Part shown: positions 8,698 through 20,043 of the stretch, one piece after another
How the letters are laid out: each line of letters starts with the position of its first letter
How positions within the stretch are numbered: the stretch's first letter is position 1
DNA from: a virus
Strand: one strand, 5' to 3'
IMG/VR virus record: IMGVR_UViG_3300042447_000565
Location: 1-45,862 of that record
Length of the DNA: 45,862 nucleotides
The notes under the pieces: model-generated
Database searches by the model: none
What the model saw: the letters and a program-made list of their open reading frames with translations, nothing else
Told to the model about the DNA's origin: nothing
Program-made: the position numbers and the translations under genes

Positions 8698-10878
8698 ATG
8701 GCAAAAACACCTTATATAAGACCGATAGCAGTTCAGGGGGGTACATTTTATACCTTCTCTTCTGCTGCAGAAGATCTCACATTAACATTTAATAATTCAT
8801 TAAAGAAATTTAGTTTTTCTAAGTATGCTCTTTTGAAGATTCCTGAAATGGGATCTCCGACATATAAAGAAAACACTTTGCAATTTAATGCCATTGATAC
8901 AACTTTTCTTGATGCAGCTTCTGGTAATTTCGTGTTAACAAACCCTAATAATCTTAGTCCTTCTCCTGAAATTTCATTTCAGAATTATTGTTTAAATTTA
9001 GAATCTACTGTTATCTCGGATCCTAATTACAATGCAGAATTAAAAAGAAACGTTTCTGAAAGAATTTTTTGGAAATGGATAAAAGAATTAGGGGGTGTTA
9101 GATACAGATCAGCAAATACAAATGAGGTAGTAGCTTCTTTAAACCAGACTACAACCACAACGGTTAATGGGTTTCCTTACTCAGATAAAAGATGGGTAGA
9201 AGAAGACACATTATTAACTGGCAATGGTACACCAACTCCTAGATATGAAAGAATAGTACAATATATTGGTGATATTGATGTGGTAAACTCTGTACAAAAT
9301 ACGGATAATGCTTATTCGGAGGTTTATATTCATGTGCCAACAGGAGACGGAGGAACACCATATGTTCTATTTAAAACTGTTGCTGATGAGAATTATTATC
9401 CCGATAGAACATTTACACATTTACCTCCAGATCCTTTAGACACTGAATATCTTCAAGGAAGAGATTCGGCTTCAGGTTTATATGGCCCTAACGGATTACC
9501 TAAATTGGCTATATTCGATCAAGACGTTTTAGGAGAACCTGGTGTCACTGGAATATCTGCAACTGGTACATTTTTAAGTAATTGGTATTCACCTAGAGAT
9601 GAGGCTAATTCTTATTTTACTGATCCTAGTTTCTTTGACAATAGCAATTATACATTGGAAAAATATGTATCTACTGCACCTGCTGGATATAGTGTAAATT
9701 ATAAAAGAAGTAACCTAGATGGAGTACAAATTGATTTTGAACCATCGTCTTATAAAGCCATTCAAAATTATGTAGGGATTTCTACAATAGAAGAATGGAA
9801 CGGAACTCCCACTACAACTTCTTTTGAATTTAATGCAGTTCTTGTTTATTATGATGTTTACGATCCTAATAACCCAACAGATTCAGAAACAAATCTTTAT
9901 GGTATTTTATTCTTAAATGATCCTGAGCCTGTTTCTATTAATGCAGCTAAATTCCCCAATTTCAAGAAATTTAAGCCGGATCCTATTACTAAATTAAATG
10001 GTAATTCTTACGGATTCAAAATAAATCTTAAGTTTGATACTGATGTGGAAAGCACAGGAGTAGAGCAAGCAATAAACGATTATTCTTCATTCTCGCTTTC
10101 TATCTTTATGGATGCAGCTACTGTTTTACAGGATGCAGCTAAGAATCTTAATGATAGAACATTAGAGATAATGGGAATGCAGGATCAAATTACTGCATTG
10201 ACAGATCTTATTATTAATACAGACGATAGCACAGATATAAAATTAAGATTAGATACAGTTGAAAAATCATTACAAGCAAATCAAGCTCTTTTTGATAACA
10301 CTCAAGATATCTTAAGTTTAATTGAAAGAAATAGCGATACTATACAAAATATATTACAGAATCAGACATCTATAAATATGACTTATAACCTTGACCTTCT
10401 AAAAGATGGTGATGGTACTTTTGTTGATAGATCAACTCCTAATATATTAAAAGTTGATGTTACACAGCAAGATTATAATATAGGAACTAATTCTTTATTT
10501 ACTATTAATCCTGTTGCTGGTAACACAGTATCACTTCAACTTTACACTAATTACCTTAAGCATAAAAATAATGGATTATCTATAACAGCAAATAATGATA
10601 TTGTTATTAAGATAGATGATACCACAAACAAATGGCAAAAGGGACAAGTTCTAAGATTAGTAATAGGTGATGATATAGATTTGGGTGTTTATTCATTGGT
10701 TATTTTAACTGATGCTTTAGGGGAATATCCAAAAGGAACTCCTTCAGGAGTACCTTATTCTAGTGTAGTTGCAGGATTTATAAATATTCAATTTCAAAAT
10801 GCTTCTTACAAACCTATCTTTGATATTGTTTGTGTAGATGATAAAAATCTAATATTTGAAGTGGACCAAATAAAATAA
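8698..10878 (+). CDS. Large virion structural protein, 726 residues
   Basis: Family not recognised. The protein is rich in beta-prone Asn/Thr/Tyr sequence, with a conserved-looking helical element RNVSERIFWKWIKELGG near residues 118-135. A long heptad-like segment lies at about 475-565 (QDQITALTDLI, LDTVEKSLQ, ILSLIERNSDTIQNILQNQ) and implies a trimeric or dimeric coiled coil. A C-terminal beta domain follows. It starts 16 bases after the previous gene and is followed 6 bases later by another giant structural gene. Size, position and domain style suggest a baseplate wedge or tail-fibre network component. There is no similarity I can name to a specific T4 baseplate protein. Confidence 0.7.
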   Translation: MAKTPYIRPIAVQGGTFYTFSSAAEDLTLTFNNSLKKFSFSKYALLKIPEMGSPTYKENTLQFNAIDTTFLDAASGNFVLTNPNNLSPSPEISFQNYCLNLESTVISDPNYNAELKRNVSERIFWKWIKELGGVRYRSANTNEVVASLNQTTTTTVNGFPYSDKRWVEEDTLLTGNGTPTPRYERIVQYIGDIDVVNSVQNTDNAYSEVYIHVPTGDGGTPYVLFKTVADENYYPDRTFTHLPPDPLDTEYLQGRDSASGLYGPNGLPKLAIFDQDVLGEPGVTGISATGTFLSNWYSPRDEANSYFTDPSFFDNSNYTLEKYVSTAPAGYSVNYKRSNLDGVQIDFEPSSYKAIQNYVGISTIEEWNGTPTTTSFEFNAVLVYYDVYDPNNPTDSETNLYGILFLNDPEPVSINAAKFPNFKKFKPDPITKLNGNSYGFKINLKFDTDVESTGVEQAINDYSSFSLSIFMDAATVLQDAAKNLNDRTLEIMGMQDQITALTDLIINTDDSTDIKLRLDTVEKSLQANQALFDNTQDILSLIERNSDTIQNILQNQTSINMTYNLDLLKDGDGTFVDRSTPNILKVDVTQQDYNIGTNSLFTINPVAGNTVSLQLYTNYLKHKNNGLSITANNDIVIKIDDTTNKWQKGQVLRLVIGDDIDLGVYSLVILTDALGEYPKGTPSGVPYSSVVAGFINIQFQNASYKPIFDIVCVDDKNLIFEVDQIK

Positions 10879-10884
10879 GATAAA

Positions 10885-13800
10885 ATGTCAAACACAAAAA
10901 ATTCATTCTCTTCTTTAATAGCTCAATTTTTAAGGCTTCAAAAGAATTCTTTAGAAATCATAAATAAATTGAATGATGTTGCGACATCATCTAAAGATTC
11001 TGTTCAAATTGAATTTTTAATGGACGATAACACTTCAGAGAATATTCAAATACCTTCTTATGGATTTTTAAAATCTGAGATTAATAGAATTGATAAAAAT
11101 GTATTAGCACTTTCTGGGTTAGAAGACACTACAGCAAATATTAGAAAATCTGATGGCACTGTTTCTAAGATATATCAGGCTAATATATTAAAGGATCCTT
11201 TATCACCAGGAAGTCTTCAAGTACCTGGTACATTTCAAGCTAGAAATAATTGGTTTTTTGAATCATTTTTAAATCCGCTTCTTTATGTTTCTATTGATGT
11301 AGAGAATCAGATCCCAGTAAATTCTGAAAATGTTTACGTAAAAAGAATTATAGCTAACACTCAAACTGATGTGCAAAAAGCATATTTCGATGCTAATTTA
11401 AAAGGAAGAAATGATATTACTGATTCTGATTTTATTGATTCATTAAAAAGCCAGGGAATTCAATATTTTACTGATGAGCAAATAAATGAATTAGAATTAA
11501 GAACAATAAGATATATTGGATCTTTTGGAGTACTTAGAATTTATGATGAAGAAACTCAGGTAACAGAAAATGGTATCACATCAACTAATACTGTTAGAAA
11601 ATATAAGTTAACCACATTAAGATATACAGATACTTTAGCAACATCAACAGATTCTAGAACCCTAACAAAAGGTGACACTTTAATGACATCTGGGGGAACT
11701 AAATATGAAATAACATCAATTGACACTACTAATCAAACATTATCTCTAAAAAGATTATTTGGATTTGAAGCAATAAAAATAGGAGATAATGCTCTTACAA
11801 TTTATTCTAATGTTTTATCTGATAGAATGGTAGATGTTAATGTGGGATTTGATGAAAGACAAGCTATTTTTATTAAATCTATTGATGGCGATTTTAATGT
11901 TGCATCTAGTAAATATAGTCCTGGTGTTTGTTTCTTGTCTAATGAATTACAAATAAACACATCCGATGGTGTTAAGACATTATCCGAATTCTATTCTTCA
12001 CAAGTTTCGGATTTTAGTAAGATCTTTATTTCTTCTGCTAAAGAGAATGTTATTCCTGCAGTTTATGGACAAACCCCTTCTGCTCCTGTAGTTTCTCCTG
12101 GAAACTTTAAGGTAGTTAAAGTGAATTCACAGATAACAGATTCTAAAGAAAATGTAGATTTTAAAGATAAGATTAAAATTAAAACATCTTTAAAAAATGA
12201 AATAGGTTCAATAGACAGAGCAATAGATCAGACAAGAAAACAACTTTCTGAACTAACTACAACTTCTAAAGGGAAAACACCTACTGCTGAATACAAGAAA
12301 TTAAACGATAAGATCACTTCATTAGGCAAAGATAAACAAATCAGAACAGATTTATTAGCTACTACAATTACCGAAGTTAATAATCTAACTATTGCAGCAC
12401 CTGAATTAACGGAGGCTCCTAAATATAGAGTCAGAGGATTTTGGCCTATACCTGAGCCAATTATTGATTCTAAAACGGGAGAACAGAATATTGTTCAATT
12501 TAATGTGAGATACAGATACCTTTCATTAACAGGAAATTCTAATGGTACAACTCAGATTGATTATGTAGACAATAATGGGGTACAAAAGACTGGACAATTT
12601 ACAAATTGGACACAGTTTACAAGCGATTTAAGAAAGAAAGTATATGATTCTAATACTGGAACATATGTTTGGCAAATTGAAGATGTTAGTGATGCTAATA
12701 CGGTAAATATAAATCAATTAGATATTGCTATAACCAAAGGAGAAAAGGTTGAAATACAAGTTCAATCTATATCTGAAGCTGGTTGGCCCACTAATCCTTT
12801 GACTTCTGATTGGTCAACTTCTGCTATAGTAGAATTCCCTGCTAATTTGGTTGTGTCAATAGACAACGGTGCTTTTATAGCACAAAATAGTATGGATCAG
12901 GCTGTAGTTAAAGTACAGGAGGATTTACAAGCTAAAGGATTAGACCAACATTTATCTACACAGTTTACATCTGGTGATAAATTTTATGCTCATAATTCAT
13001 CTGCTATTGCATCAGGATTCTTTGATGGAGCAGGAAAAGCATTAGATTTATTTCAGAAGTTAACTCAAATTGATAATGAATTACAATCATTAAGAGCATT
13101 AGTAGCTAAAGCAAAAGGCACTTTAGGTGTTTATATAAGAAGCGGTGGTACCTCTAATAAGATTAATCCTGGTAGTACAGTTAATTTATTTGCTGGATAT
13201 TATGATCAATTAATAGATCTTTCAAATCCAGGTAATAAAGGTAAAATAGCATCTGTGATTTATTACTTAGAATTAAGAAATGAAGCTGCTACGCCTTTAG
13301 AACTTTCTTCTTTAATACCTGGAGGACAAGGAGTTAAAGCACCTATCACAATAAGCGGACAGAACGATTATAACAATAACAGAAAATACGGAGAAACGCC
13401 AATTCAATTATCGGGTATTAACTCTGCTAATGTTGATGTTAATACACCGGGAGCATTTATACAAGCATCAGGATATCAAAGTGGTAATGCCTATTCACAA
13501 TTTGTTTACACTAGGTATAAGAGTGTGGGATTAGGCGAGAATCTTTATTTTATTCCACCTACGGGTTTAATATGGAATAGTACTCAAGGTACTGCTGATG
13601 GCGCATCACAATTACCTATAAATAATGATGGTATACTTATGCCTTTTGAGCAACCAGGAGCTCCTACAGGAGCTGGTGCTAATGCTAATATTTGGAGCGG
13701 AACTTATACTTCAGCTTTACCTGATGGAAATGGTAGTCTAAATGAATTCTGTGTACATATATCGCATCCAGATATCAATGATGCATCTTCCAGTTCTTTT

Positions 13801-14382
13801 TCTAATTTAGAAAGACCATTAGTAATTGGATCTGGAACTATGGCTTATCCTGCATTCAGACATGCTTTAGGATTTGAGACTGACACTAATATAACATCTT
13901 CTTTATCAACAAGTTTACAAACACTTTCTACTCAACAATTAGAATACTATCCAGCTAATTCGGCATCAGCATTTGGTATTGACGATAATGCTTATCCTAA
14001 TAAATTAGGATTTATAGATTCTGATGAGTTCTTATGTGGTAAGTACTCTTGCGGATCTTATTTATTTATAGCACCAACCTCACACACTGCAATACAAATA
14101 GAAGGATCAACACAGTTAGCTAAAAAGACATTAGAGTTTGGACAAGAAAACGCAATAACAGTTCCTTTAATTTTTCAAATGAGAGCTCAAGATAAATTAG
14201 GATTTATTGGAGGATGGAGAAATGCTGGTAACCTTAAAAATATCACATACAGTAAAAAAATAGGAATAGATATACAAGTAAGAAACGAGGATTTATTTTC
14301 TCTTGACGTTCTTGTAACCGGAAGCTATACTAAAACTTCGTTAGTTTCTCCAGCTTATTCACAAAGTAATCAAACTATTTAA
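10885..14382 (+). CDS. Very large virion structural protein with FN3-like region
   Basis: A 1,165-residue protein of unrecognised family. Residues 1-60 are helical (SSLIAQFLRLQKNSLEIINKL). Residues about 400-500 contain a charged coiled-coil segment (EIGSIDRAIDQTRKQLSEL). Residues about 505-650 look like a fibronectin type III or similar beta-sandwich, with YRVRGFWPIPEP at the start and EIQVQSISEAGWPTNP near the end. A second coiled coil lies near 730-750 (IDNELQSLRALVAKAKG). The C-terminal part is beta-rich. It sits in a run of co-directional structural genes with 3-6 base gaps, so it is probably translated from one late transcript. A baseplate or tail-fibre assignment is inference from context. 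Confidence 0.7.
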   Translation: MSNTKNSFSSLIAQFLRLQKNSLEIINKLNDVATSSKDSVQIEFLMDDNTSENIQIPSYGFLKSEINRIDKNVLALSGLEDTTANIRKSDGTVSKIYQANILKDPLSPGSLQVPGTFQARNNWFFESFLNPLLYVSIDVENQIPVNSENVYVKRIIANTQTDVQKAYFDANLKGRNDITDSDFIDSLKSQGIQYFTDEQINELELRTIRYIGSFGVLRIYDEETQVTENGITSTNTVRKYKLTTLRYTDTLATSTDSRTLTKGDTLMTSGGTKYEITSIDTTNQTLSLKRLFGFEAIKIGDNALTIYSNVLSDRMVDVNVGFDERQAIFIKSIDGDFNVASSKYSPGVCFLSNELQINTSDGVKTLSEFYSSQVSDFSKIFISSAKENVIPAVYGQTPSAPVVSPGNFKVVKVNSQITDSKENVDFKDKIKIKTSLKNEIGSIDRAIDQTRKQLSELTTTSKGKTPTAEYKKLNDKITSLGKDKQIRTDLLATTITEVNNLTIAAPELTEAPKYRVRGFWPIPEPIIDSKTGEQNIVQFNVRYRYLSLTGNSNGTTQIDYVDNNGVQKTGQFTNWTQFTSDLRKKVYDSNTGTYVWQIEDVSDANTVNINQLDIAITKGEKVEIQVQSISEAGWPTNPLTSDWSTSAIVEFPANLVVSIDNGAFIAQNSMDQAVVKVQEDLQAKGLDQHLSTQFTSGDKFYAHNSSAIASGFFDGAGKALDLFQKLTQIDNELQSLRALVAKAKGTLGVYIRSGGTSNKINPGSTVNLFAGYYDQLIDLSNPGNKGKIASVIYYLELRNEAATPLELSSLIPGGQGVKAPITISGQNDYNNNRKYGETPIQLSGINSANVDVNTPGAFIQASGYQSGNAYSQFVYTRYKSVGLGENLYFIPPTGLIWNSTQGTADGASQLPINNDGILMPFEQPGAPTGAGANANIWSGTYTSALPDGNGSLNEFCVHISHPDINDASSSSFSNLERPLVIGSGTMAYPAFRHALGFETDTNITSSLSTSLQTLSTQQLEYYPANSASAFGIDDNAYPNKLGFIDSDEFLCGKYSCGSYLFIAPTSHTAIQIEGSTQLAKKTLEFGQENAITVPLIFQMRAQDKLGFIGGWRNAGNLKNITYSKKIGIDIQVRNEDLFSLDVLVTGSYTKTSLVSPAYSQSNQTI

Positions 14383-14385
14383 TAA

Positions 14386-17300
14386 GTGGCTAGAAAAATA
14401 ATAAAACAGACCTCATCTTTTGGGGTACTTAGAGCAAATCCTAGAATATCTGGTAATGTTAAAATAACCGTGGATTCTAGTAAAGGGATCTGGCTTAATT
14501 CGATAGATTCTAATTCGGAAATGTCTAATAGTGCTTATAAAGGATTTAGTATATCACCGGATTCATCATTTGATAAGGATTTATATAGATTTTTTGACGA
14601 GGGGAAGACTCCACCGCAATTTGTTTTTGGACTTATTGGAGAAGAAGAACCTGTACAAAATCAAACAAATGATCTATCAAGTGTATACAATTTCTTTTAT
14701 AGCTCAGGTGTATCACCTTTAGCTTCTGATAGATATTCGGAAGATTTCACTTATCTTGCACCTTTATGGATAGGTGAGGATATTCCTGATCATTTTGTTA
14801 TATTCAAAGTGAATGATCCTATAGATTATTCTTATAAGATACCAGTTACATCTTTAGTAGTGGGAAAATTATATAAAGTATTACAAGACACAACAGTAGA
14901 TGCTACTGCTCCTGGTTACTTACCTTATAAAATATCAAGTAATACTGTTACATATACGGACGGAAATGTTTTTACTGCTGCATCTACATTATTTAATGTT
15001 ACACAAGGAAGCGGAACAGTGATATTATTAGATTCTTCTTATAATATAAGCTCCGTAGAGGACACAGAAAACCATTTCTATGATAAGATCTTACCTAAGG
15101 CTACAATAGTGTCTACGTTCGATCTCACTGAAGATTCTGATATTGGTAAATATTTAAGAAAAATAAAAACAACTCCAGGATATACGGAGAATTTAATAGA
15201 CGCAAGATTTGAAGATAATCAATTAACTACATTTAATGGGGTTAATTATAATGTTGGTATATTCGATAAAAAAGGTGATTATCTTTTTGATTATTATGAA
15301 AATGCAGAAACACAAATAGGATTTGAGGATTTTATAACTAATGGATTTAGAAATAATGGAATTCTTAGTTATAAACTATTAAATATGGAATTCCTATTTA
15401 ATGATACAGACTCGGAAAATTACACCATAAATAGATATTTTGGTCTTTATGTTAATGCTCCAGAGTTAGCTAAATTTAAACTTGATGGGGATTCACTATT
15501 TAAAAGTCTTGGATCTTCAGGAAATACACCAATCCCAGATAGAAATGATAAGGGATATTATAGCCAAGAAAATAGTTATTTCCAATACAACGACAATGGT
15601 GTTAGAATTTATATAGATCCCAATTATATCACTGGTGTTCTTCCAAATTCTGATGATGTAAACATTTTAGAGCAAACCAAATTATTTTGGATAAAAGATA
15701 AGAATGGAAATTTTCATTCATTAAAGAGAGAAATAGATTATGGAATAACTTCTCCGACTTCTTCTTATACAACTTATGGATTAGGTCCAACAGAGAATGA
15801 ATTAGTTATACAAGATGTTTCTTTAGATCTTAGTTTACTTACTGGTAAAGATGATTCAACAAAGAAACAATATAAAGCAGTAAGCACGGGGGAAAAAGGA
15901 AGAGGATATTCAGTAATAAGAATTGGCGGAACGTTAACAAACAACAATGAAAATTGTTTCTTATTTTATAATCCATTAGGAGCTTATGGAGTTCCTGGTT
16001 CTAAATATGATATACTTAGAGCTTCTGATATGTCATCGATTGTAGATGAATGGGGTCCTGGAAGTTTTTATTCTCAAGATAGCACATACTATTATCATGC
16101 AGGAGGAACAAAAGAAGATATAGCAAAAGCATTATCGGGATTATTAAACAGTTTTAATTATAATTCATTTGAAGCATTTGAATCTGGTGATGAATTAGTA
16201 ATAAGAACTAAAGCAACAGGTACACAGGAAAATAATAAATATTATCTTGACTTCTTTTTAAATCTGTCAACTAATCAAAGAATGCCAGATTCACAAAGAG
16301 GTATCGTTTTTATAAACGAGAAAGATGCCTGTGATATAAACCAAAAGCAATCTTTTGTTGGAGGATCTAATTATTCTAATACTAGAATAAAAGTTAAAAT
16401 AGAAGATGCAAATAAAATAGAAGTTGGTAAAACTTTTATTGACACAGTAAAAAATACATCAACCGATTCTTTTAGCGGATTATCAACATATTCTAATAAG
16501 TCTTCATCTGTAGTTATAGGTAAGTATAGGTTCATTGATCAATATTCTAAAGATGAAAAAGGAGAGATTATAGGAATTAAAGACTTTGAAACTCATGCAA
16601 CTTTAGAGATTAAGAATTTCACAGAAACTGTAGCCATTGGCTCATCTGGAGATATCTCTGCATTTAATACATACGATATACCTTTAGGAGTATTCTCATT
16701 CTACGGTCTAAGAGAGATTGATATGGATTTTTGGTCAAGTCAATATGGCTATACACCCACTGAGGAATATTATAAATACTTAGATGTTCAGCCTTCTGGA
16801 GTTACTAAAATAATTCCAGGTAAAACATATTTTGTATCTAATGGAGCAGAAATAACATACGGGGCTTCATCTATAAATGGTCCTGATTTCTTTGAAGGTA
16901 TTGCAGGAAATGAAGAATATACTCTGGTTACTTCCTCTACAGGAGCAGAGTCTAATGTTTTTCCTACATTATCATCAAGAGGTCTTATAACATCAGGAAT
17001 AACGGGAAGTAATTTTGATTATACTTTCTATCCAGACCTAGATGCTTTCCCTGGATTTTATGGGATACAATCTCTACAATTTATTAATAATACTAATGGT
17101 ATTGATACTAAATATGATGTATTAAATTTTGGTAAATTAGACTCTGAATATGATTACACTCAAGATAATTATAATCCTGAATTTGCTTTAAAAAGTAGGG
17201 TAAGTCCTTATATAACAAAATGGGTTTATAACGGAGGAACAGATATTAGAGGAAATGGATACAGACTAAATTCAAATATTGCTTTTAGTCCTCTAAATTT

Positions 17301-20001
17301 CTCACCAAGCTTTTTTAAAAGATCGCAAGATCCACAATACTTTACCCACGAATGGTATCATCTACAGAAACCCCCTTATTCTATACCAGAATCAAATCTT
17401 CATATTGATAAAAATTATTTAGCAGAAGAAATAGATGAGACTTTATTGACTGATACCAATCCCTCTTTAAGAGATTATTTCTTAGATTATTTCTCAATTG
17501 AAGGTGAGGATCTTAATCCTTATTACCCTACAAGTTCAACAATTGATAAAATAGATTTAACGGAAAGATTCTCACTGTTCAATTTCAATTCAGGAAATGG
17601 ATTTTCTGAAACATTATATAGAGGAGCTAAGGTAAGGATCAAGAGAACATTTACTGATTATGCACAGGGGGAATCTATAAAATATGTAGATGATGATACA
17701 TTTTATGATGATTACAAATTCTCTTGTGTAATAGTTCCTATAAAAAATATAAGTGACGAGATACAGACACCGGTAAAAGTTAAAATTATTGAAAATAGAA
17801 CTTTTAAAAATATCACTTTTGTTGTTGAGGTTCTTATTGAAGATGCTAGAGCATTAGATTTTGAAAATATTAGCCCGGAACTTCAATATTTGAATCTTGA
17901 CTATTTCTTACTTTATTCTCTAAAAGATAAACTAGATAGCCAATATTATCCAGTAAGCTCACCACCTAGTTGGTTACCTAATAATGATATTGAATTACCA
18001 AAAATAGGAGATGTTAAACTTTCTTCTTCTTTGAATGTCTCAACCAATCCCAATTCACAAGGATTTTTCTCCATAGTTAATAGTTTTACAACAGGAGATT
18101 CTGGAACTATATATGTTGTACCAAATCCTAATTATGAATCAGATCTAAGAGAGGAAATTAATTTTACATATTTACCTAGTGTGGTACCTTCTGTAGCTGG
18201 CCCAAATTCTACTAGTCCTGGATCTTTCTACGGAATAGTAGGAAATTCAGGAGTAGGAGGTGGTTATACTTTACCTTTCCCTACGGGAGTTTCAGAAGAT
18301 GCTGTTAAATTCACAGCTATTGATTCTAATTATGGATTTGATTTCAGTGAAATTGGTTTAGCAGGTCCTTTAGATATACCATCAACCGCTAATTACACTG
18401 CTATTTCGAATATACCAATTTATCAAAGAGAAGGAGGCAAATCATACTGGGGTAATATATTAGAAAAAATATCATTTGCTAATTTATCACTTTGGGTTAA
18501 TACTGAATATCCATATATAGAATATAAGACTTATGTGTGGAACGAAACGACTAATACCACGGATATTTTAGATAATCAGTTTGTTTTAGAATTCATTAAA
18601 CCTTCTACATTTGTTCAAAATTCTATTCTATTCCCTGAAGAAATAGAAGATAAACCTCAAGAGCTTTCTTTATTTAACGTGGGATATAATATAACAGAAT
18701 TAGAGGGAGAAACAGAATTATACAGATATGGCGGAGGTTATATTCCTAGCTTTAGAGAGATTCTAAAATTTGAGAATGTAAAGTATGACATACCTTTATG
18801 GACTACGCCTTCTGCTTATACATTTACTGTTAAAGTTACCGATAAAATAGAGGGGACAGAACTATATGATTTAGGTGCTAATTTATGTTACGAAATAAAC
18901 GGGAACACACAAGGGGAAATATCATTAATCAAAGGTGTCACTTATTTCTTTAATCTTAGCGATTCTAGTAATACTGGATATCATATATATTTTTCTCGAA
19001 ATAATATTGGCAATTCTTATTCCACTGATGCTTTAACTCAAGGATATAGCTTAATTGGAACACCAGGAACTTCGGGATCTTATATAATGTTTAAGGTTCC
19101 TTATGACTTTTCTTCTGAAGTTTATTATGTTGCAGAGGGGGGAAAATATATGGGACATAAAATAAATGTAATAGATTCTATAGAATATTCATATTGTTCT
19201 TTTGGTCCAAGTAAGGATAATTTTGGAAACGTTAAAAACGTTAACTATTATAAATATGCAACCGATTGGATATTCAGAATAGGACAGAATTCTCCATATA
19301 ATCCCACTTATAATTTAATAGGTGAAACACCAATAGATAAAAGAGATCTTTCTCTTTTTGAGAGCTCTTGGGACGCAGGATTTTATAGACAATACTCGGG
19401 TCCTACTGGATATGTGAGTTTGCCGGGAACTAAAAATATGAAAGAAGAAAAATCTTTCTTTGGTAGCAAAGTAATGCAAACCCCTGACACAATTAATTCA
19501 CAAAAACAGATTGTTTATCCTAATTCACTTAAAGGCGTATTAGATCTTAATTATAACAATTATGCTAATTACGAAATACTTTGGGAAAACACACCAACAG
19601 AACTAAGAGGTGTTCTATTAGTTGATAGAATGTTAACAAGATTCTTCTTAGAAAATGGAGGTAAAGAATCTTTTAATAAATTTATAATTCCTGAATTTGG
19701 ATTTGGTAGTTTGTCTGATGTGGATGATGATTTTATAGAATACATAAAATTAAATGTATTGCCTATTTTCCAATCTAAAGATAATGGATCTTATTTGAAA
19801 AAAACACCAGTTGCAGACACGCAGACATTAATTCCCGTTACTGGTGATCTTGCAGATTATCAAAAATTAATAAATGGCTATTACCCTTCACAAGAGATTA
19901 GATACACTAAAGTTAATGAATTAAAATACGAATTTAGAATACCAAAGGATCCTTCATTTAATTATTCTCTAGCATTTTCTATACAGATAGGGAAAATTTA
20001 A
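14386..20001 (+). CDS. Giant virion structural protein, 1,871 residues
   Basis: The longest complete gene in the window; it starts with GTG three bases after the preceding stop. The N-terminus reads QTSSFGVLRANPRISGNVKIT, in a style I associate with large structural proteins of T4-related phages, but no family name can be given with confidence. The sequence is mostly beta-rich, with many Asn, Tyr, Ser and Gly residues and no clear transmembrane segment, signal peptide or catalytic motif. Aromatic-rich stretches such as FTHEWYHLQKPPYS near 985 suggest extended beta-helical or carbohydrate-binding parts. The C-terminal region contains FNKFIIPEFGFGSL and ends FSIQIGKI. Context places it in the baseplate or tail-fibre apparatus. 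An alternative internal ATG ORF at 14531 is a shadow. Confidence 0.7.
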   Translation: MARKIIKQTSSFGVLRANPRISGNVKITVDSSKGIWLNSIDSNSEMSNSAYKGFSISPDSSFDKDLYRFFDEGKTPPQFVFGLIGEEEPVQNQTNDLSSVYNFFYSSGVSPLASDRYSEDFTYLAPLWIGEDIPDHFVIFKVNDPIDYSYKIPVTSLVVGKLYKVLQDTTVDATAPGYLPYKISSNTVTYTDGNVFTAASTLFNVTQGSGTVILLDSSYNISSVEDTENHFYDKILPKATIVSTFDLTEDSDIGKYLRKIKTTPGYTENLIDARFEDNQLTTFNGVNYNVGIFDKKGDYLFDYYENAETQIGFEDFITNGFRNNGILSYKLLNMEFLFNDTDSENYTINRYFGLYVNAPELAKFKLDGDSLFKSLGSSGNTPIPDRNDKGYYSQENSYFQYNDNGVRIYIDPNYITGVLPNSDDVNILEQTKLFWIKDKNGNFHSLKREIDYGITSPTSSYTTYGLGPTENELVIQDVSLDLSLLTGKDDSTKKQYKAVSTGEKGRGYSVIRIGGTLTNNNENCFLFYNPLGAYGVPGSKYDILRASDMSSIVDEWGPGSFYSQDSTYYYHAGGTKEDIAKALSGLLNSFNYNSFEAFESGDELVIRTKATGTQENNKYYLDFFLNLSTNQRMPDSQRGIVFINEKDACDINQKQSFVGGSNYSNTRIKVKIEDANKIEVGKTFIDTVKNTSTDSFSGLSTYSNKSSSVVIGKYRFIDQYSKDEKGEIIGIKDFETHATLEIKNFTETVAIGSSGDISAFNTYDIPLGVFSFYGLREIDMDFWSSQYGYTPTEEYYKYLDVQPSGVTKIIPGKTYFVSNGAEITYGASSINGPDFFEGIAGNEEYTLVTSSTGAESNVFPTLSSRGLITSGITGSNFDYTFYPDLDAFPGFYGIQSLQFINNTNGIDTKYDVLNFGKLDSEYDYTQDNYNPEFALKSRVSPYITKWVYNGGTDIRGNGYRLNSNIAFSPLNFSPSFFKRSQDPQYFTHEWYHLQKPPYSIPESNLHIDKNYLAEEIDETLLTDTNPSLRDYFLDYFSIEGEDLNPYYPTSSTIDKIDLTERFSLFNFNSGNGFSETLYRGAKVRIKRTFTDYAQGESIKYVDDDTFYDDYKFSCVIVPIKNISDEIQTPVKVKIIENRTFKNITFVVEVLIEDARALDFENISPELQYLNLDYFLLYSLKDKLDSQYYPVSSPPSWLPNNDIELPKIGDVKLSSSLNVSTNPNSQGFFSIVNSFTTGDSGTIYVVPNPNYESDLREEINFTYLPSVVPSVAGPNSTSPGSFYGIVGNSGVGGGYTLPFPTGVSEDAVKFTAIDSNYGFDFSEIGLAGPLDIPSTANYTAISNIPIYQREGGKSYWGNILEKISFANLSLWVNTEYPYIEYKTYVWNETTNTTDILDNQFVLEFIKPSTFVQNSILFPEEIEDKPQELSLFNVGYNITELEGETELYRYGGGYIPSFREILKFENVKYDIPLWTTPSAYTFTVKVTDKIEGTELYDLGANLCYEINGNTQGEISLIKGVTYFFNLSDSSNTGYHIYFSRNNIGNSYSTDALTQGYSLIGTPGTSGSYIMFKVPYDFSSEVYYVAEGGKYMGHKINVIDSIEYSYCSFGPSKDNFGNVKNVNYYKYATDWIFRIGQNSPYNPTYNLIGETPIDKRDLSLFESSWDAGFYRQYSGPTGYVSLPGTKNMKEEKSFFGSKVMQTPDTINSQKQIVYPNSLKGVLDLNYNNYANYEILWENTPTELRGVLLVDRMLTRFFLENGGKESFNKFIIPEFGFGSLSDVDDDFIEYIKLNVLPIFQSKDNGSYLKKTPVADTQTLIPVTGDLADYQKLINGYYPSQEIRYTKVNELKYEFRIPKDPSFNYSLAFSIQIGKI

Positions 20002-20017
20002 TGAGGATCGAATTTTT

Positions 20018-20040
20018 GATATATATTGTAACTATAAATA
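20018..20040 (+). promoter_or_regulatory. Late-promoter-like motifs before collagen-like fibre gene
   Basis: In the 42-base gap between the 1,871-residue gene and the fibre gene at 20044, GATATATA lies at 20018-20025 and a literal copy of the T4 late promoter element TATAAATA at 20033-20040. The first motif lies 18 bases before the ATG, as it does for the gene at 7758. The second is only three bases before the ATG and may be chance in AT-rich DNA. Promoter function is inferred. Confidence 0.4.
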
Positions 20041-20043
20041 GAG